Source: Rhynochetos jubatus
Lineage: Eukaryota > Chordata > Aves > Eurypygiformes > Rhynochetidae
Assembly (NCBI GenBank): GCA_027574665.1
Contig: CM050677.1
Location: 62,001-126,000 of the forward strand
Direction: 5' to 3'
Length of the DNA: 64,000 bases
Positions 43,830-55,400 of the stretch are shown here, piece by piece. Both the position numbers and the translations under genes were made by a program. The notes below the pieces were generated by a model. The model was given only the letters and a program-made list of their open reading frames with translations. It was not told where the DNA came from and ran no database searches. Numbering within the stretch: position 1 is the first letter of the stretch; each line of letters opens with the position of its first letter.

Positions 43830-46100
43830 GTAGGACACATTCCTTCCTTTGCAGGGACGCTGGCCCGCCTCAAAAGGGGCCCCGGCTCGGCGGTCTGGGT
43901 CTCGCCGCTCTTGGTGTCGCGGCACCTACTTGCTGCTTCGGACTTGGGGCATCCCTGGACTCTGAAGGTAGGACGCATTCCTTCCTTTGCAGGGACGCTG
44001 GCCCGCCTCAAAAGGGGCCCTGGCTCAGCATGCTCTTGGTCTCGGGGTGCCTCGAAAGGGGCCCCCTCAGACACGGGGCATCCCTGCACTCTTAAGGTAA
44101 GAGGCATTCCTTCCTTTGCAGCGCTGCTGGCCTTCTTCGAAAGGGGCCCTGGCTTGGCAATCTGGGTCTCTTGTTGCTCTTGGTGCTGTGGTGCGCCTCG
44201 TTGCAGCTCTGGGTGTCGTGCCGCTGCTGTTGTTACGCCGCTGTGTGTCTTGCCGCCGCTCTTGGTGTCGCTCCGCTGCTCTTGGTCTCGGGGCGCCTCC
44301 TGGCCCCCTCGGACTCGGGGCGGCCCTGCGCTCTTAAGGTGAGAGGCATTTCTTCCTTTGGAGGGACGCTGGTCTGCCTCGAAAGGGGCCGTGGCTCGAC
44401 ATGCCGCCCCGCCACTTCGGACTCAGACTCAGACTTCACCTCGACTTGGACTAGGACGCGCCTTCTCCTCGAAGTCACATCTGCCTCGGAAGGTAAGAGG
44501 CGTTCCTTCCTTTGCAGCGCTGCTGGCCTGTCTCGAAAGGGGCTCCAGCTTGGTGCGCTGCACCGCCGTTTCAGACTCTGATTTCACCTCAGACTCGCAT
44601 TGGACTCACCTCAGACTCGGAAGGTAAGAGGCGTTCCTTCCTTTGCAGCGCTGCTGGCCTGCCTCGAAAGGGGCCCTGGCTTGGCGATCTGGGTCTCTTG
44701 TTGCTCTTGGTGCGCCTCGTCGCCACTCTGGGTCTCGTGCCGCTGCTGTTGTTGCGCCGTTGTGGGTCTCGCGCCGCTCTTGGGGTCAGCGCACCTCCTG
44801 GCCCTCTCGGACTCGGGGTGGCCCTGCACTCTTAAGGTGAGAGGCGTTCCTTCCTTTGCAGCGCCGCTGGCCTGCCTCGAAAGCAGCCCTGGCTCGGGCC
44901 GCCTCCCTGCCACTTCGGACTCAATGCCTCTTACCTTCCGAGTCCGAGGTGAGTCAAGTTGAAGTCCGAGCCTCTTTCCTTTTCAGCGCTGCTGGCCTGT
45001 CTCGAAAGAGGCCCGGGCTCGGTGTGCCGCCCTGCCGCTTCTGACTCGCACTTTGAGTCAGACTCGCCTCCGCCTCGGACTCGGAAGGTAAGAGGCGTTC
45101 CTTCCTTTGCAGCACCGCTGGCCTGCCTCGAAAGCAGCCCTGGCTCGGGCCGCCTCCTGGCCCCCTCGGACTCGGGACAGCCCTGCACTCTTAAGGTGAG
45201 AGGCGTTCCTTCCTGCCCCGAAAGGGGCCCCGGCTCGGCGTGCTCTTGGTCGCGGGGCGCCTCCTGGTCCCCTCAAACTCGGGGCGGCCCTGCGCTCTTA
45301 AGGCAAGAGGCATTTCTTTCTTTGGAGGGACGCTGGCCTGCCCTGAAAGGGGCCTCGGCCTGACGCACCGCCCCCCCGCTTCGGACTCAGACTTCACCTC
45401 GACTTGGACTAGAACACGCCTTCTCCTCGAAGTCGCATCTGCCTCGGAAGGTAAGAGGCGTTCCTTCCTTTGCAACTCTGCTGGCCTGCCTCGAAAAGGG
45501 CCCTGGCTTGGCCATCTGGGTCTCTTGTTGCTCTTGAAGTCAGCGCGTCTCTTTGCTGCTCTGGGTGTTGCGCTGCTCTTGTGGTTGCGCTGCTTTGGGT
45601 GTTGCGCCGCCATTGCGGGTCTCGCGCCACTCTTGGTGTGGCGGTGCTCTTGGTCTTGTGGTGCCTCCTGGCCCTCTCAGACTCGGGGCGGCCCTGCGCT
45701 CTTAAGGTAAGAGGCATTCCTTCCTTTGCAGTACTGCTGGCCTGCCGCGAAAGGGGCCTCGGCCCGATGTGCCGCCCCGCTGCTTCGGACTCAGACTCAG
45801 ACTTCACCTCCACTTGGACCAGGACTCGCCTTCTCCTCAAAGTCGCATCGGCCTTGGAAGGTGAGAGGCGTTCCTTCCTTTGCAGCGCTGCTGGCCCCCT
45901 CGAAAGGGGCCCCAGCTCGGGCCGCAGCCCTGCCGCTTTGGACTCGGACTCAGACTTTGGCTTAACTCGGTCTCGTCTCCACCTCAGACTCGTCTCAGCC
46001 TCAGACTCGTCTCCGCCTCGGAAGGTAAGAGGTGTTCCTTCCTTTGCAGCGCTACTGGCTTGCCTCGAAAGGGGCCCTGACTAGGTGTTCTGGGCTAGAT

Positions 46101-46192
46101 TTGGACTGGAATTTGTCCTGGTCTTGGGCTGAATTTTAGGCTGGAATTTTGACAGGACTTGGGCATGAATCTCTCCAGCAGGGGGGCTGGAA
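46101..46192 (+). repeat. Remnant of the GGAATTT repeat family
   Basis: Short stretch ('GGACTGGAATTTGTCC', 'TTTTAGGCTGGAATTTTGAC') of the 23-bp repeat family between the splice-motif array and the TTAGGG minisatellite. Confidence 0.7.
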
Positions 46193-46331
46193 TTGCTGTT
46201 AGGGTTGAGGTTGAATTGCTGTTAGGGTTGAGGTTGAATTGCTGTTAGGGTTGAGGTTGAATTGCTGTTAGGGTTGAGGTTGAATTGCTGTTAGGGTTGA
46301 GGTTGAATTGCTGTTAGGGTTGAGGTTGAAT
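46193..46331 (+). repeat. 23-bp minisatellite containing TTAGGG
   Basis: Six head-to-tail 23-bp units, each reading TTGCTGTTAGGG then TTGAGGTTGAA, directly abutting the 22-bp array at 46332. Confidence 0.95.
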
Positions 46332-49300
46332 GGGGCTCGGGGGCGGGGCTTAAGGGGCTCGGGGGCGGGGCTTAAGGGGCTCGGGGGCGGGGCTTAAGGG
46401 GCTCGGGGGCGGGGCTTAAGGGGCTCGGGGGCGGGGCTTAAGGGGCTCGGGGGCGGGGCTTAAGGGGCTCGGGGGCGGGGCTTAAGGGGCTCGGGGGCGG
46501 GGCTTAAGGGGCTCGGGGGCGGGGCTTAAGGGGCTCGGGGGCGGGGCTTAAGGGGCTCGGGGGCGGGGCTTAAGGGGCTCGGGGGCGGGGCTTAAGGGGC
46601 TCGGGGGCGGGGCTTAAGGGGCTCGGGGGCGGGGCTTAAGGGGCTCGGGGGCGGGGCTTAAGGGGCTCGGGGGCGGGGCTTAAGGGGCTCGGGGGCGGGG
46701 CTTAAGGGGCTCGGGGGCGGGGCTTAAGGGGCTCGGGGGCGGGGCTTAAGGGGCTCGGGGGCGGGGCTTAAGGGGCTCGGGGGCGGGGCTTAAGGGGCTC
46801 GGGGGCGGGGCTTAAGGGGCTCGGGGGCGGGGCTTAAGGGGCTCGGGGGCGGGGCTTAAGGGGCTCGGGGGCGGGGCTTAAGGGGCTCGGGGGCGGGGCT
46901 TAAGGGGCTCGGGGGCGGGGCTTAAGGGGCTCGGGGGCGGGGCTTAAGGGGCTCGGGGGCGGGGCTTAAGGGGCTCGGGGGCGGGGCTTAAGGGGCTCGG
47001 GGGCGGGGCTTAAGGGGCTCGGGGGCGGGGCTTAAGGGGCTCGGGGGCGGGGCTTAAGGGGCTCGGGGGCGGGGCTTAAGGGGCTCGGGGGCGGGGCTTA
47101 AGGGGCTCGGGGGCGGGGCTTAAGGGGCTCGGGGGCGGGGCTTAAGGGGCTCGGGGGCGGGGCTTAAGGGGCTCGGGGGCGGGGCTTAAGGGGCTCGGGG
47201 GCGGGGCTTAAGGGGCTCGGGGGCGGGGCTTAAGGGGCTCGGGGGCGGGGCTTAAGGGGCTCGGGGGCGGGGCTTAAGGGGCTCGGGGGCGGGGCTTAAG
47301 GGGCTCGGGGGCGGGGCTTAAGGGGCTCGGGGGCGGGGCTTAAGGGGCTCGGGGGCGGGGCTTAAGGGGCTCGGGGGCGGGGCTTAAGGGGCTCGGGGGC
47401 GGGGCTTAAGGGGCTCGGGGGCGGGGCTTAAGGGGCTCGGGGGCGGGGCTTAAGGGGCTCGGGGGCGGGGCTTAAGGGGCTCGGGGGCGGGGCTTAAGGG
47501 GCTCGGGGGCGGGGCTTAAGGGGCTCGGGGGCGGGGCTTAAGGGGCTCGGGGGCGGGGCTTAAGGGGCTCGGGGGCGGGGCTTAAGGGGCTCGGGGGCGG
47601 GGCTTAAGGGGCTCGGGGGCGGGGCTTAAGGGGCTCGGGGGCGGGGCTTAAGGGGCTCGGGGGCGGGGCTTAAGGGGCTCGGGGGCGGGGCTTAAGGGGC
47701 TCGGGGGCGGGGCTTAAGGGGCTCGGGGGCGGGGCTTAAGGGGCTCGGGGGCGGGGCTAAAGGGGCTCGGGGGCGGGGCTAAAGGGGCTCGGGGGCGGGG
47801 CTAAAGGGGCTCGGGGGCGGGGCTAAAGGGGCTCGGGGGCGGGGCTAAAGGGGCTCGGGGGCGGGGCTAAAGGGGCTCGGGGGCGGGGCTAAAGGGGCTC
47901 GGGGGCGGGGCTAAAGGGGCTCGGGGGCGGGGCTAAAGGGGCTCGGGGGCGGGGCTAAAGGGGCTCGGGGGCGGGGCTAAAGGGGCTCGGGGGCGGGGCT
48001 AAAGGGGCTCGGGGGCGGGGCTAAAGGGGCTCGGGGGCGGGGCTAAAGGGGCTCGGGGGCGGGGCTAAAGGGGCTCGGGGGCGGGGCTAAAGGGGCTCGG
48101 GGGCGGGGCTAAAGGGGCTCGGGGGCGGGGCTAAAGGGGCTCGGGGGCGGGGCTAAAGGGGCTCGGGGGCGGGGCTAAAGGGGCTCGGGGGCGGGGCTTA
48201 AGGGGCTCGGGGGCGGGGCTTAAGGGGCTCGGGGGCGGGGCTTAAGGGGCTCGGGGGCGGGGCTTAAGGGGCTCGGGGGCGGGGCTTAAGGGGCTCGGGG
48301 GCGGGGCTTAAGGGGCTCGGGGGCGGGGCTTAAGGGGCTCGGGGGCGGGGCTTAAGGGGCTCGGGGGCGGGGCTTAAGGGGCTCGGGGGCGGGGCTTAAG
48401 GGGCTCGGGGGCGGGGCTTAAGGGGCTCGGGGGCGGGGCTTAAGGGGCTCGGGGGCGGGGCTTAAGGGGCTCGGGGGCGGGGCTAAAGGGGCTCGGGGGC
48501 GGGGCTAAAGGGGCTCGGGGGCGGGGCTAAAGGGGCTCGGGGGCGGGGCTAAAGGGGCTCGGGGGCGGGGCTAAAGGGGCTCGGGGGCGGGGCTAAAGGG
48601 GCTCGGGGGCGGGGCTAAAGGGGCTCGGGGGCGGGGCTAAAGGGGCTCGGGGGCGGGGCTTAAGGGGCTCGGGGGCGGGGCTTAAGGGGCTCGGGGGCGG
48701 GGCTTAAGGGGCTCGGGGGCGGGGCTAAAGGGGCTCGGGGGCGGGGCTAAAGGGGCTCGGGGGCGGGGCTAAAGGGGCTCGGGGGCGGGGCTAAAGGGGC
48801 TCGGGGGCGGGGCTAAAGGGGCTCGGGGGCGGGGCTAAAGGGGCTCGGGGGCGGGGCTAAAGGGGCTCGGGGGCGGGGCTAAAGGGGCTCGGGGGCGGGG
48901 CTAAAGGGGCTCGGGGGCGGGGCTTAAGGGGCTCGGGGGCGGGGCTTAAGGGGCTCGGGGGCGGGGCTTAAGGGGCTCGGGGGCGGGGCTTAAGGGGCTC
49001 GGGGGCGGGGCTAAAGGGGCTCGGGGGCGGGGCTAAAGGGGCTCGGGGGCGGGGCTAAAGGGGCTCGGGGGCGGGGCTTAAGGGGCTCGGGGGCGGGGCT
49101 TAAGGGGCTCGGGGGCGGGGCTTAAGGGGCTCGGGGGCGGGGCTAAAGGGGCTCGGGGGCGGGGCTAAAGGGGCTCGGGGGCGGGGCTTAAGGGGCTCGG
49201 GGGCGGGGCTTAAGGGGCTCGGGGGCGGGGCTTAAGGGGCTCGGGGGCGGGGCTAAAGGGGCTCGGGGGCGGGGCTAAAGGGGCTCGGGGGCGGGGCTAA

Positions 49301-49467
49301 AGGGGCTCGGGGGCGGGGCTAAAGGGGCTCGGGGGCGGGGCTAAAGGGGCTCGGGGGCGGGGCTAAAGGGGCTCGGGGGCGGGGCTAAAGGGGCTCGGGG
49401 GCGGGGCTAAAGGGGCTCGGGGGCGGGGCTAAAGGGGCTCGGGGGCGGGGCTAAAGGGGCTCGGGGG
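46332..49467 (+). repeat. 22-bp G-rich satellite array 2
   Basis: 3136 bp, about 142 units of the same 22-bp unit as array 1, same orientation, with essentially no length variation. Only the CTTAA and CTAAA tails occur, in alternating blocks (CTTAA to about 47755, CTAAA to about 48190, then shorter alternations). The CCTAA and CCAAA variants of array 1 are absent. Confidence 0.97.
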
Positions 49468-52400
49468 CCTATTTCCGCTCTATTTTCTCCTGGATTTGGG
49501 CCTCACTTTAGGCTGGAATTACTCTTGGTTTGGGGCCTGAATTTCTCCTTGACAGAGGCTGGATTTTTCGTGGAATTTCTCCTGGATATAGGCCTGAAAT
49601 TCTGTTGGTTTGGGGCTTGAATTTCGAATGTACGTTGACCCAAATTTCTCCTGGGTTTCGGGTGGACTATCTCTGGGACTTGGGCTGGAATTTCTCAAGG
49701 AGTTGGGCTGCATTTTAGGCTGGAAATTCTCCTGGATCTGGGCCTGAATTTCTCCTGGACAGGGGCTGGATTTATGCTGGAATTATTCCTGGATTTAGGC
49801 TTGAAATTCTCTTGGCCCTGTTCTTGAATTTCTCCTGGACATGGACTGGATTTTAGGCTGGAATTTCTCCTGCACTTGGACTGGATTTTAGGCTGGACCT
49901 GGGCCCGAATTTCTCCTGGAGTTCAGGTGGAATATCTCCTGGATTTGGACTGGAATTTCTGCTGCTCTTGGGCTGGAATTTCTCAAGGAGTTGGCCTGCT
50001 CTTTAGGCTGGAATTACTTCTTGACTTGGGATGGAATTTGGCCCTAATTTCTGCTGGAGGTCACATCCAGAACAATCTGAGGCTACAGCGCAGGAGAGAT
50101 CCAGGACCCAGTGCAGGCCAAATTCGAGGTCACTTCCAGGGGTTACCGGGGCTCCAGCGCAGGTCAAATCTGGGACTTGGCGAAGGAGAAATTGGAGGTC
50201 ACGTGCAGGAGAAGTGTCAGAGAGTCCAGGAGAAACTGAAGGCCCCAGTGCAGGAGAAATTTCGGCCAGAGTTCAAGAGAAATTGGAGGGCACGTTGAGG
50301 AGAAATTCGGGCTCTACTGCAGGGAAAGTTCGGGCCAGAATCCAGGTGAAATTCAGACCCAAGTCCCTATGAAATTCAGGCCCAATTCAGTGGGCCTCAT
50401 GACATTTCCTCATTGCAGTTAGGGATGAGAGGGAACTAAGACATGCCCTGCCAGCCCTGACCCTTCTGGCAGTCTGGGGAGATCAGCACCAGCTGGGAAT
50501 GCCAACAAGAGCCTGCCCCAATTAAGGCCAGGCTGGGAGATTGCTTAGGCCTGAAGTCAATTATCTCATGACTCTCTAAATAGAGGGCGGCTCCATGGCT
50601 GACTCTTGCTTTCTCCTGGTCTGCAGGGGCTGCACCCAGCATCTCCCTCGGAGCGGGATGGCACTCAGAGCTCCACACCCCCCAGTGTGGGAAAGGAGAG
50701 AGCGGTCGACACGGCCTGGGCTGAAAACCCTCCTGGAGGCTCAGCTCTGCTCCTGTTGAGACATGCTGACATGCGACGGGAAGGCTTGCACCGGGCTCCA
50801 GAGGCGTTTGAACAGGTACCTTCCTAGCAAGATGTGTATCTCCATGGCCATTTCTGTCTCTGGCGGGGGGGGGGAGCGTGTGCGTGCAGCTGCGTGCCGG
50901 GAACTGTGTTAACCCTTTGCTGGAGTTGCTGCGCTGATGGATGGAGAGTCGGGACCCGCTGGGGGATGGTGTGATCTGACCGTGGGCCAGATGGGAATAG
51001 TGTGAAGGGACTTTGTGCAAAACTTGGAGGCAGCACCAGTTCAAAGCCCAAACTCCACAGGTTGTGCTCCTGTCCCCAGTTCCTTAGGCATAAAGCTTTG
51101 GTCCGTTGTGGGGCCTGCGGTGGACCTAGCCGCAGGTGGATTTCTCTTCGGCGGAGTGTAGAAAGGCGTGGGAATCTGACGCCCCAAGGCTGGAGAGATC
51201 TGAGGGACAGATCGTGGCCCTCTTCTTGAATTTCTCCTGGATGTGGGCTGCATTTTAGGCTGGAATTTCTCCTGGACTTGGGCCCAAATTTCTCCTAGAG
51301 TTCGGGTGGATTATCTCCGGGACTTGGGCTGGAATTTCTCCTAGACTTGGTCTCCATTTTAGGCTGGAATTTCTCCTGGACTTGGGCTTGAATTTCTCCT
51401 GAACCTTGGCCCGAAATTCTCCTGGAGTTCAGGTAGAATATCTCCTGGATTTGGACGGGAATTTATGCTGCACTTGGGCTGGATTTTCTCAAGGAGTTGG
51501 GCTGCATTTTAGGCTGGAATTACTCTTGGATTGAGGCCTGAATTTCTCCTCCACTTGGGCTGGATTTAGGCTGCAATTTCAACTGGATTTGGGCTTAAAA
51601 TTCTCCTGCACATGGGCTGGATTGGGGCTCATGTTTCTCCTGAATTCAGGCCCAAATTTCTCCTGAATTCGGGCTTGAATTTCTCCTAAACTTGGATGCA
51701 ATTTCTCCTGGACTGGGCCGAAATTTGTCCTAGATTTGGATGGGAATTTCTCATGGATTTGGGCTGGAATTTCTCCTGGAGTTTGGGTGGAATATCTCCT
51801 GGACTTGGTATGGAATTTCTGCTGCACTTGGGCTAGAATTTCTCCTGGACTTGGATGACATTATATGCTGGAATTAGGCTGGAATTTCTCCTGGACTTGG
51901 GCCCAAAATTCTCCTGGACTTGGGCTCAATTTTTCCTGGAATTACTCATGGAATTTGGCTTGGATTTATGATGGACTGGGGCTCAGTTCTTGCTCGAGTT
52001 TCTCCTGGACTTGGACCCAAATTTCTCCTGCACTTAGGCTGGATTTGGGCCGAAACTTCTCCTGGACTTCAGGTGGAATAACTCATTGACTTGGACTGGA
52101 ATTTCTGCTGCTCTTGGGCTGGAATTTCTGCTGGACTGCGGCTGGCTTTAGGCTTGAATATCCTAATCCTAATAATTGCCGGTCTCTGTTTCCGGCCCCG
52201 CCCCCCCTGAGTTCTGGGTAGGAATGCTGGGCAGGGAGCAATGTCAGTGCAGTGCCGTGCTCCTCTTGGCAGGCCTTTGCAATCCCTATTATCCCTGGAG
52301 CTGTGGGCTTTCTGCTTCTCCGGACACTAACCCTAACCCTAAGAACTGCCGGCCAGGATTTCCGGCCCTGGCCCCCCTGGGTTCTGGCTAGGATTGCTGG

Positions 52401-55400
52401 GGAGGTTTTGCCTTGTACATGACCTCCATTCTTTTATGTGCCGGCCCTCAGATCTCTCCTGCGCTGGGGCCTTGGATTCCCACTCCTTTCTACACTCCGC
52501 GGACGAGAAATCCACGTGCGGCTGGGTCCACCCCGGGCCCCACACTGGATCAACGGTTTATGCCTAAGGAATTGGGGACAGAATCACAGCCTGTAGAGTT
52601 TGGGCTTTGTGCAAAACTTCGGGGCAGCAACAGTTCAAAGTCCGTTAATGCTATTCACATCTCTGTTACACTTGGGCTGCATTTTAGTCTGGAATTTCTC
52701 CAGAGCTTGATCTCAAATTTCTCATAGGCATGGGCCACAATTTCTGCTGGACATGGGCTGCATTTAGGCTGGAATTTCTCCGGGACTTGGGCCCAAATTT
52801 CACCTAGATTCAAGCCCGAATTGCTCCTAGACTTGGGCCCGAATTTTCCAAGACTTAGCCCGAACTTCTCCTGGACTTGGGCCCAAATTTCTCCTGGAGT
52901 TCGGCTGGACTATCTCCTGGACTTGGACTGGAATTTCTACTGCACTTGGGCCTGAATTTGTCCTGGACTTGGACTGGAATTTCTGGTGGCCTTAGGCTGT
53001 CTTTACGCTGGAATTTCTCCTGGACTTGGACCTGAATTTCTCCTGGGGTTGGGCTGGATTTAGGCTTGAATATCATCTGGACTTGGGCTGAAATTTCTGC
53101 TGCACTTGGGCTGCATTTTAGTCTGGAATTTCACCAGGATTCGGGCATGAATTTCTCCTGGACTTGGGCTGGATTTAGGCTGGAATTTCTCCTGGACTTG
53201 GGCCCAAATTTCACCTGGATTTGAGCCCAAATTGCTCCTAGACTTGGGCCTGAATTTGTCCAAGACTTAGACAGAATTTCTCCTGGACTTGGGTTGGATT
53301 TAGGCTGCAATTTCTCCTGGACTTGGGCCTGAATTTCTCCTGGACTTGGACAGGAATTTCTGCTGGATTTAGGCTGAAATTACGCTGGAATTTCTCCTGG
53401 ACTTGAGCCTCAATTTCTCCTGGACTTCGACCCCAATTACACCTGAACATGGGCTGGATTTAGCCTGCATTTCTCCTGGAACTGGGATGCGCTTGGGCCC
53501 CCAATTTCTCTTGGACTTAAGCTTAACTTTGACCTGAATTTTTCCTGGACTTGGGCTGCATTTTAGACTGTAATTTCTCCTCGATTTGGGTCCCGATCTC
53601 TCCTGCGCTGGGGACCTGGTTTCCCCTGGACGTGACCTCGAATTTGATTTGCACTGGGGTCCAGATCTCTCTGGAATGCACTCTGTCGGTACACTGCCAT
53701 TCTCCTCTTGGCAGGCCTTTGCAATCCCAATTATCCCGGGAGCTGTGGGCTTTCTGCTTCTCCAGACGCTAACCCTAACAGGTTTGGTCCTTGATTTGAA
53801 ATTCGAGCTGGATTTAGGCTGGATTTTAGGCTGGGATTTAAGATGGACTTTTGACTGGCATTAGGTTGGACTTTGGGCTGGATTTTGGTTCTTTTTTTAT
53901 GCTGTATTTGGGCTCATTTTTCAGCTCTAATTTAGGCTTGACTTGGTTGGAATTATTGTGCAATTAGGCTCGTGTTCGGACTGCATTTAGGCTCTTATTT
54001 ACCTAGATCTAGCATAAAATTTAAGGTGGACTTTATGGTGGAATTAGAGCCAAAATCCAGCCTGAAATCTGGCCTATTTTAAGGTGGACTTTTGGCTGGA
54101 TTTAGGCTGTACTTATGCTCAACATTAAACTTGACTTTAGGCTGGATTTTGGCTGGTCTTCAGGCCGGCTTTCCGCTCTATTTTAGGCTGCACTTTGGCT
54201 GGTCTTTAGGCTCTAATTTAGGCTCAACTTAACCTGGAATTTCAGTTTTATTAATACTGTTATTAGGCTGGACCTGGGGCTGGATTTAGCCTCTATTTTA
54301 AACTGGATTTAGGGTGAAATTAAGATGGACTTTAGGCTGGTGTTAGGTTGGAATGCACAGCCTGTGGTTGGGCTACTTAGGCTGAGGGTGGGGCTGGCCC
54401 TCAGCTCCAGCTCCAAAGGGGCTGCCTGGGCGGGCAGTGCTGCTAAGGGGGAAGGGGCAAGGGGGAAGGAAGGGGTGGTGAAGGTATCCTGCTGCTTCCT
54501 GGAGTTGTGGCGAGTCCTGCATTCCCTCCTCTGCATCCCGGTCTCTTTAGATCTCGGGCTCCCCCAGCTTCTGCCTCCCCCTGTGCCAGCCACCGCCCTG
54601 GTGCCTCCCAGACACTTGGTTCTCTCCTGCCTGCTCTGTCCTCTGCCTCTCCCCCTGTTCCTTATCCCTGGTTCCCTCTGTTTCCCTCTCGGTCTGGTAC
54701 TCCGGTGCTTTAAAAACCATAATTCCGTGTCTCCGATCCTTCAGTTTCCTATTACTGGTCACTGTAGCTCCTCTCCCCATCTCCCTGTTTTACTGCTCCG
54801 ATGTCCGTGGCACCGTTGAAAAGGTTCCTGTTTACCTCCTCCTCCATCCCATTCCCCATCCCGCTGAACTCCAGGCTGTTTCTTGCACTCAGTTGCTGTT
54901 TCAAACTCCTTCTGCCCCTCCCCCTTTCTGGCTCCCTTTCCTCAGAGGTTTGTTGACGGATTCTGTACGTTTTCTCTGTATTCCTGGTGCCCTGCTGCTG
55001 CCATTGGCGTTTCCAGCGTCTGGGAAAAGAGGTGACTTCCTTGAGGATACCTGGGGGGAGGTTCTGGCTGGGCTTCGTGCCCAGAAGAGTGTTGGTAATG
55101 CTGGGGGGTTGCATGGTGGACTGATATGGTTTTAGTAGTAACGATTCACGCTGGATTTAGGCTGGAATTCACGCTGGATTTAGGCTGGAATTCACGCTGG
55201 ATTTAGGCTGGATTTTAGGCTGCACTTTGGGTTCAATTTCAGCTCTATTTTAGGCTGGTGTTTAGGCTCAAATTGAGGCCTGACTAAGGCTGGAATTTAA
55301 GTTGGATTTCTACTGGCATTAGGCTGCACATTGGGCTCGATTTTGGCTCTATTTTAGGCTGCATTTTAGGCTCAAATTTAGGCTCATTTTAGGATGGAAA

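Larger units (their letters stand above)
40792..46100 (+). repeat. Array of splice-motif-bearing units
   Basis: About 20 degenerate units of roughly 100-300 bp. Their shared core is 'CTGAAGGTAAGAGGCATTCC', then 'TTCCTTTGCAGGGACGCTGG', then 'CCTCGAAAGGGGCCCCGGCT'. The rest of each unit is CTCTTGGTGTCG- or GACTCGGACTC-type filler. Two solo LTRs sit inside. Read-through frames are repetitive and not a recognised protein. Confidence 0.85.
31119..49467 (+). repeat. Macrosatellite monomer 1 (~18.35 kb)
   Basis: Starts with CCTATTTCCGCTCTATTTTC just after a 22-bp array and ends with the next 22-bp array. The next monomer starts with the same sequence at 49468. Long stretches are identical or nearly so by eye (e.g. 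36000-36700 with 54389-55090; 39250-40300 with 57620-58670). No intact recognisable gene; internal blocks are listed separately. Confidence 0.93.
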
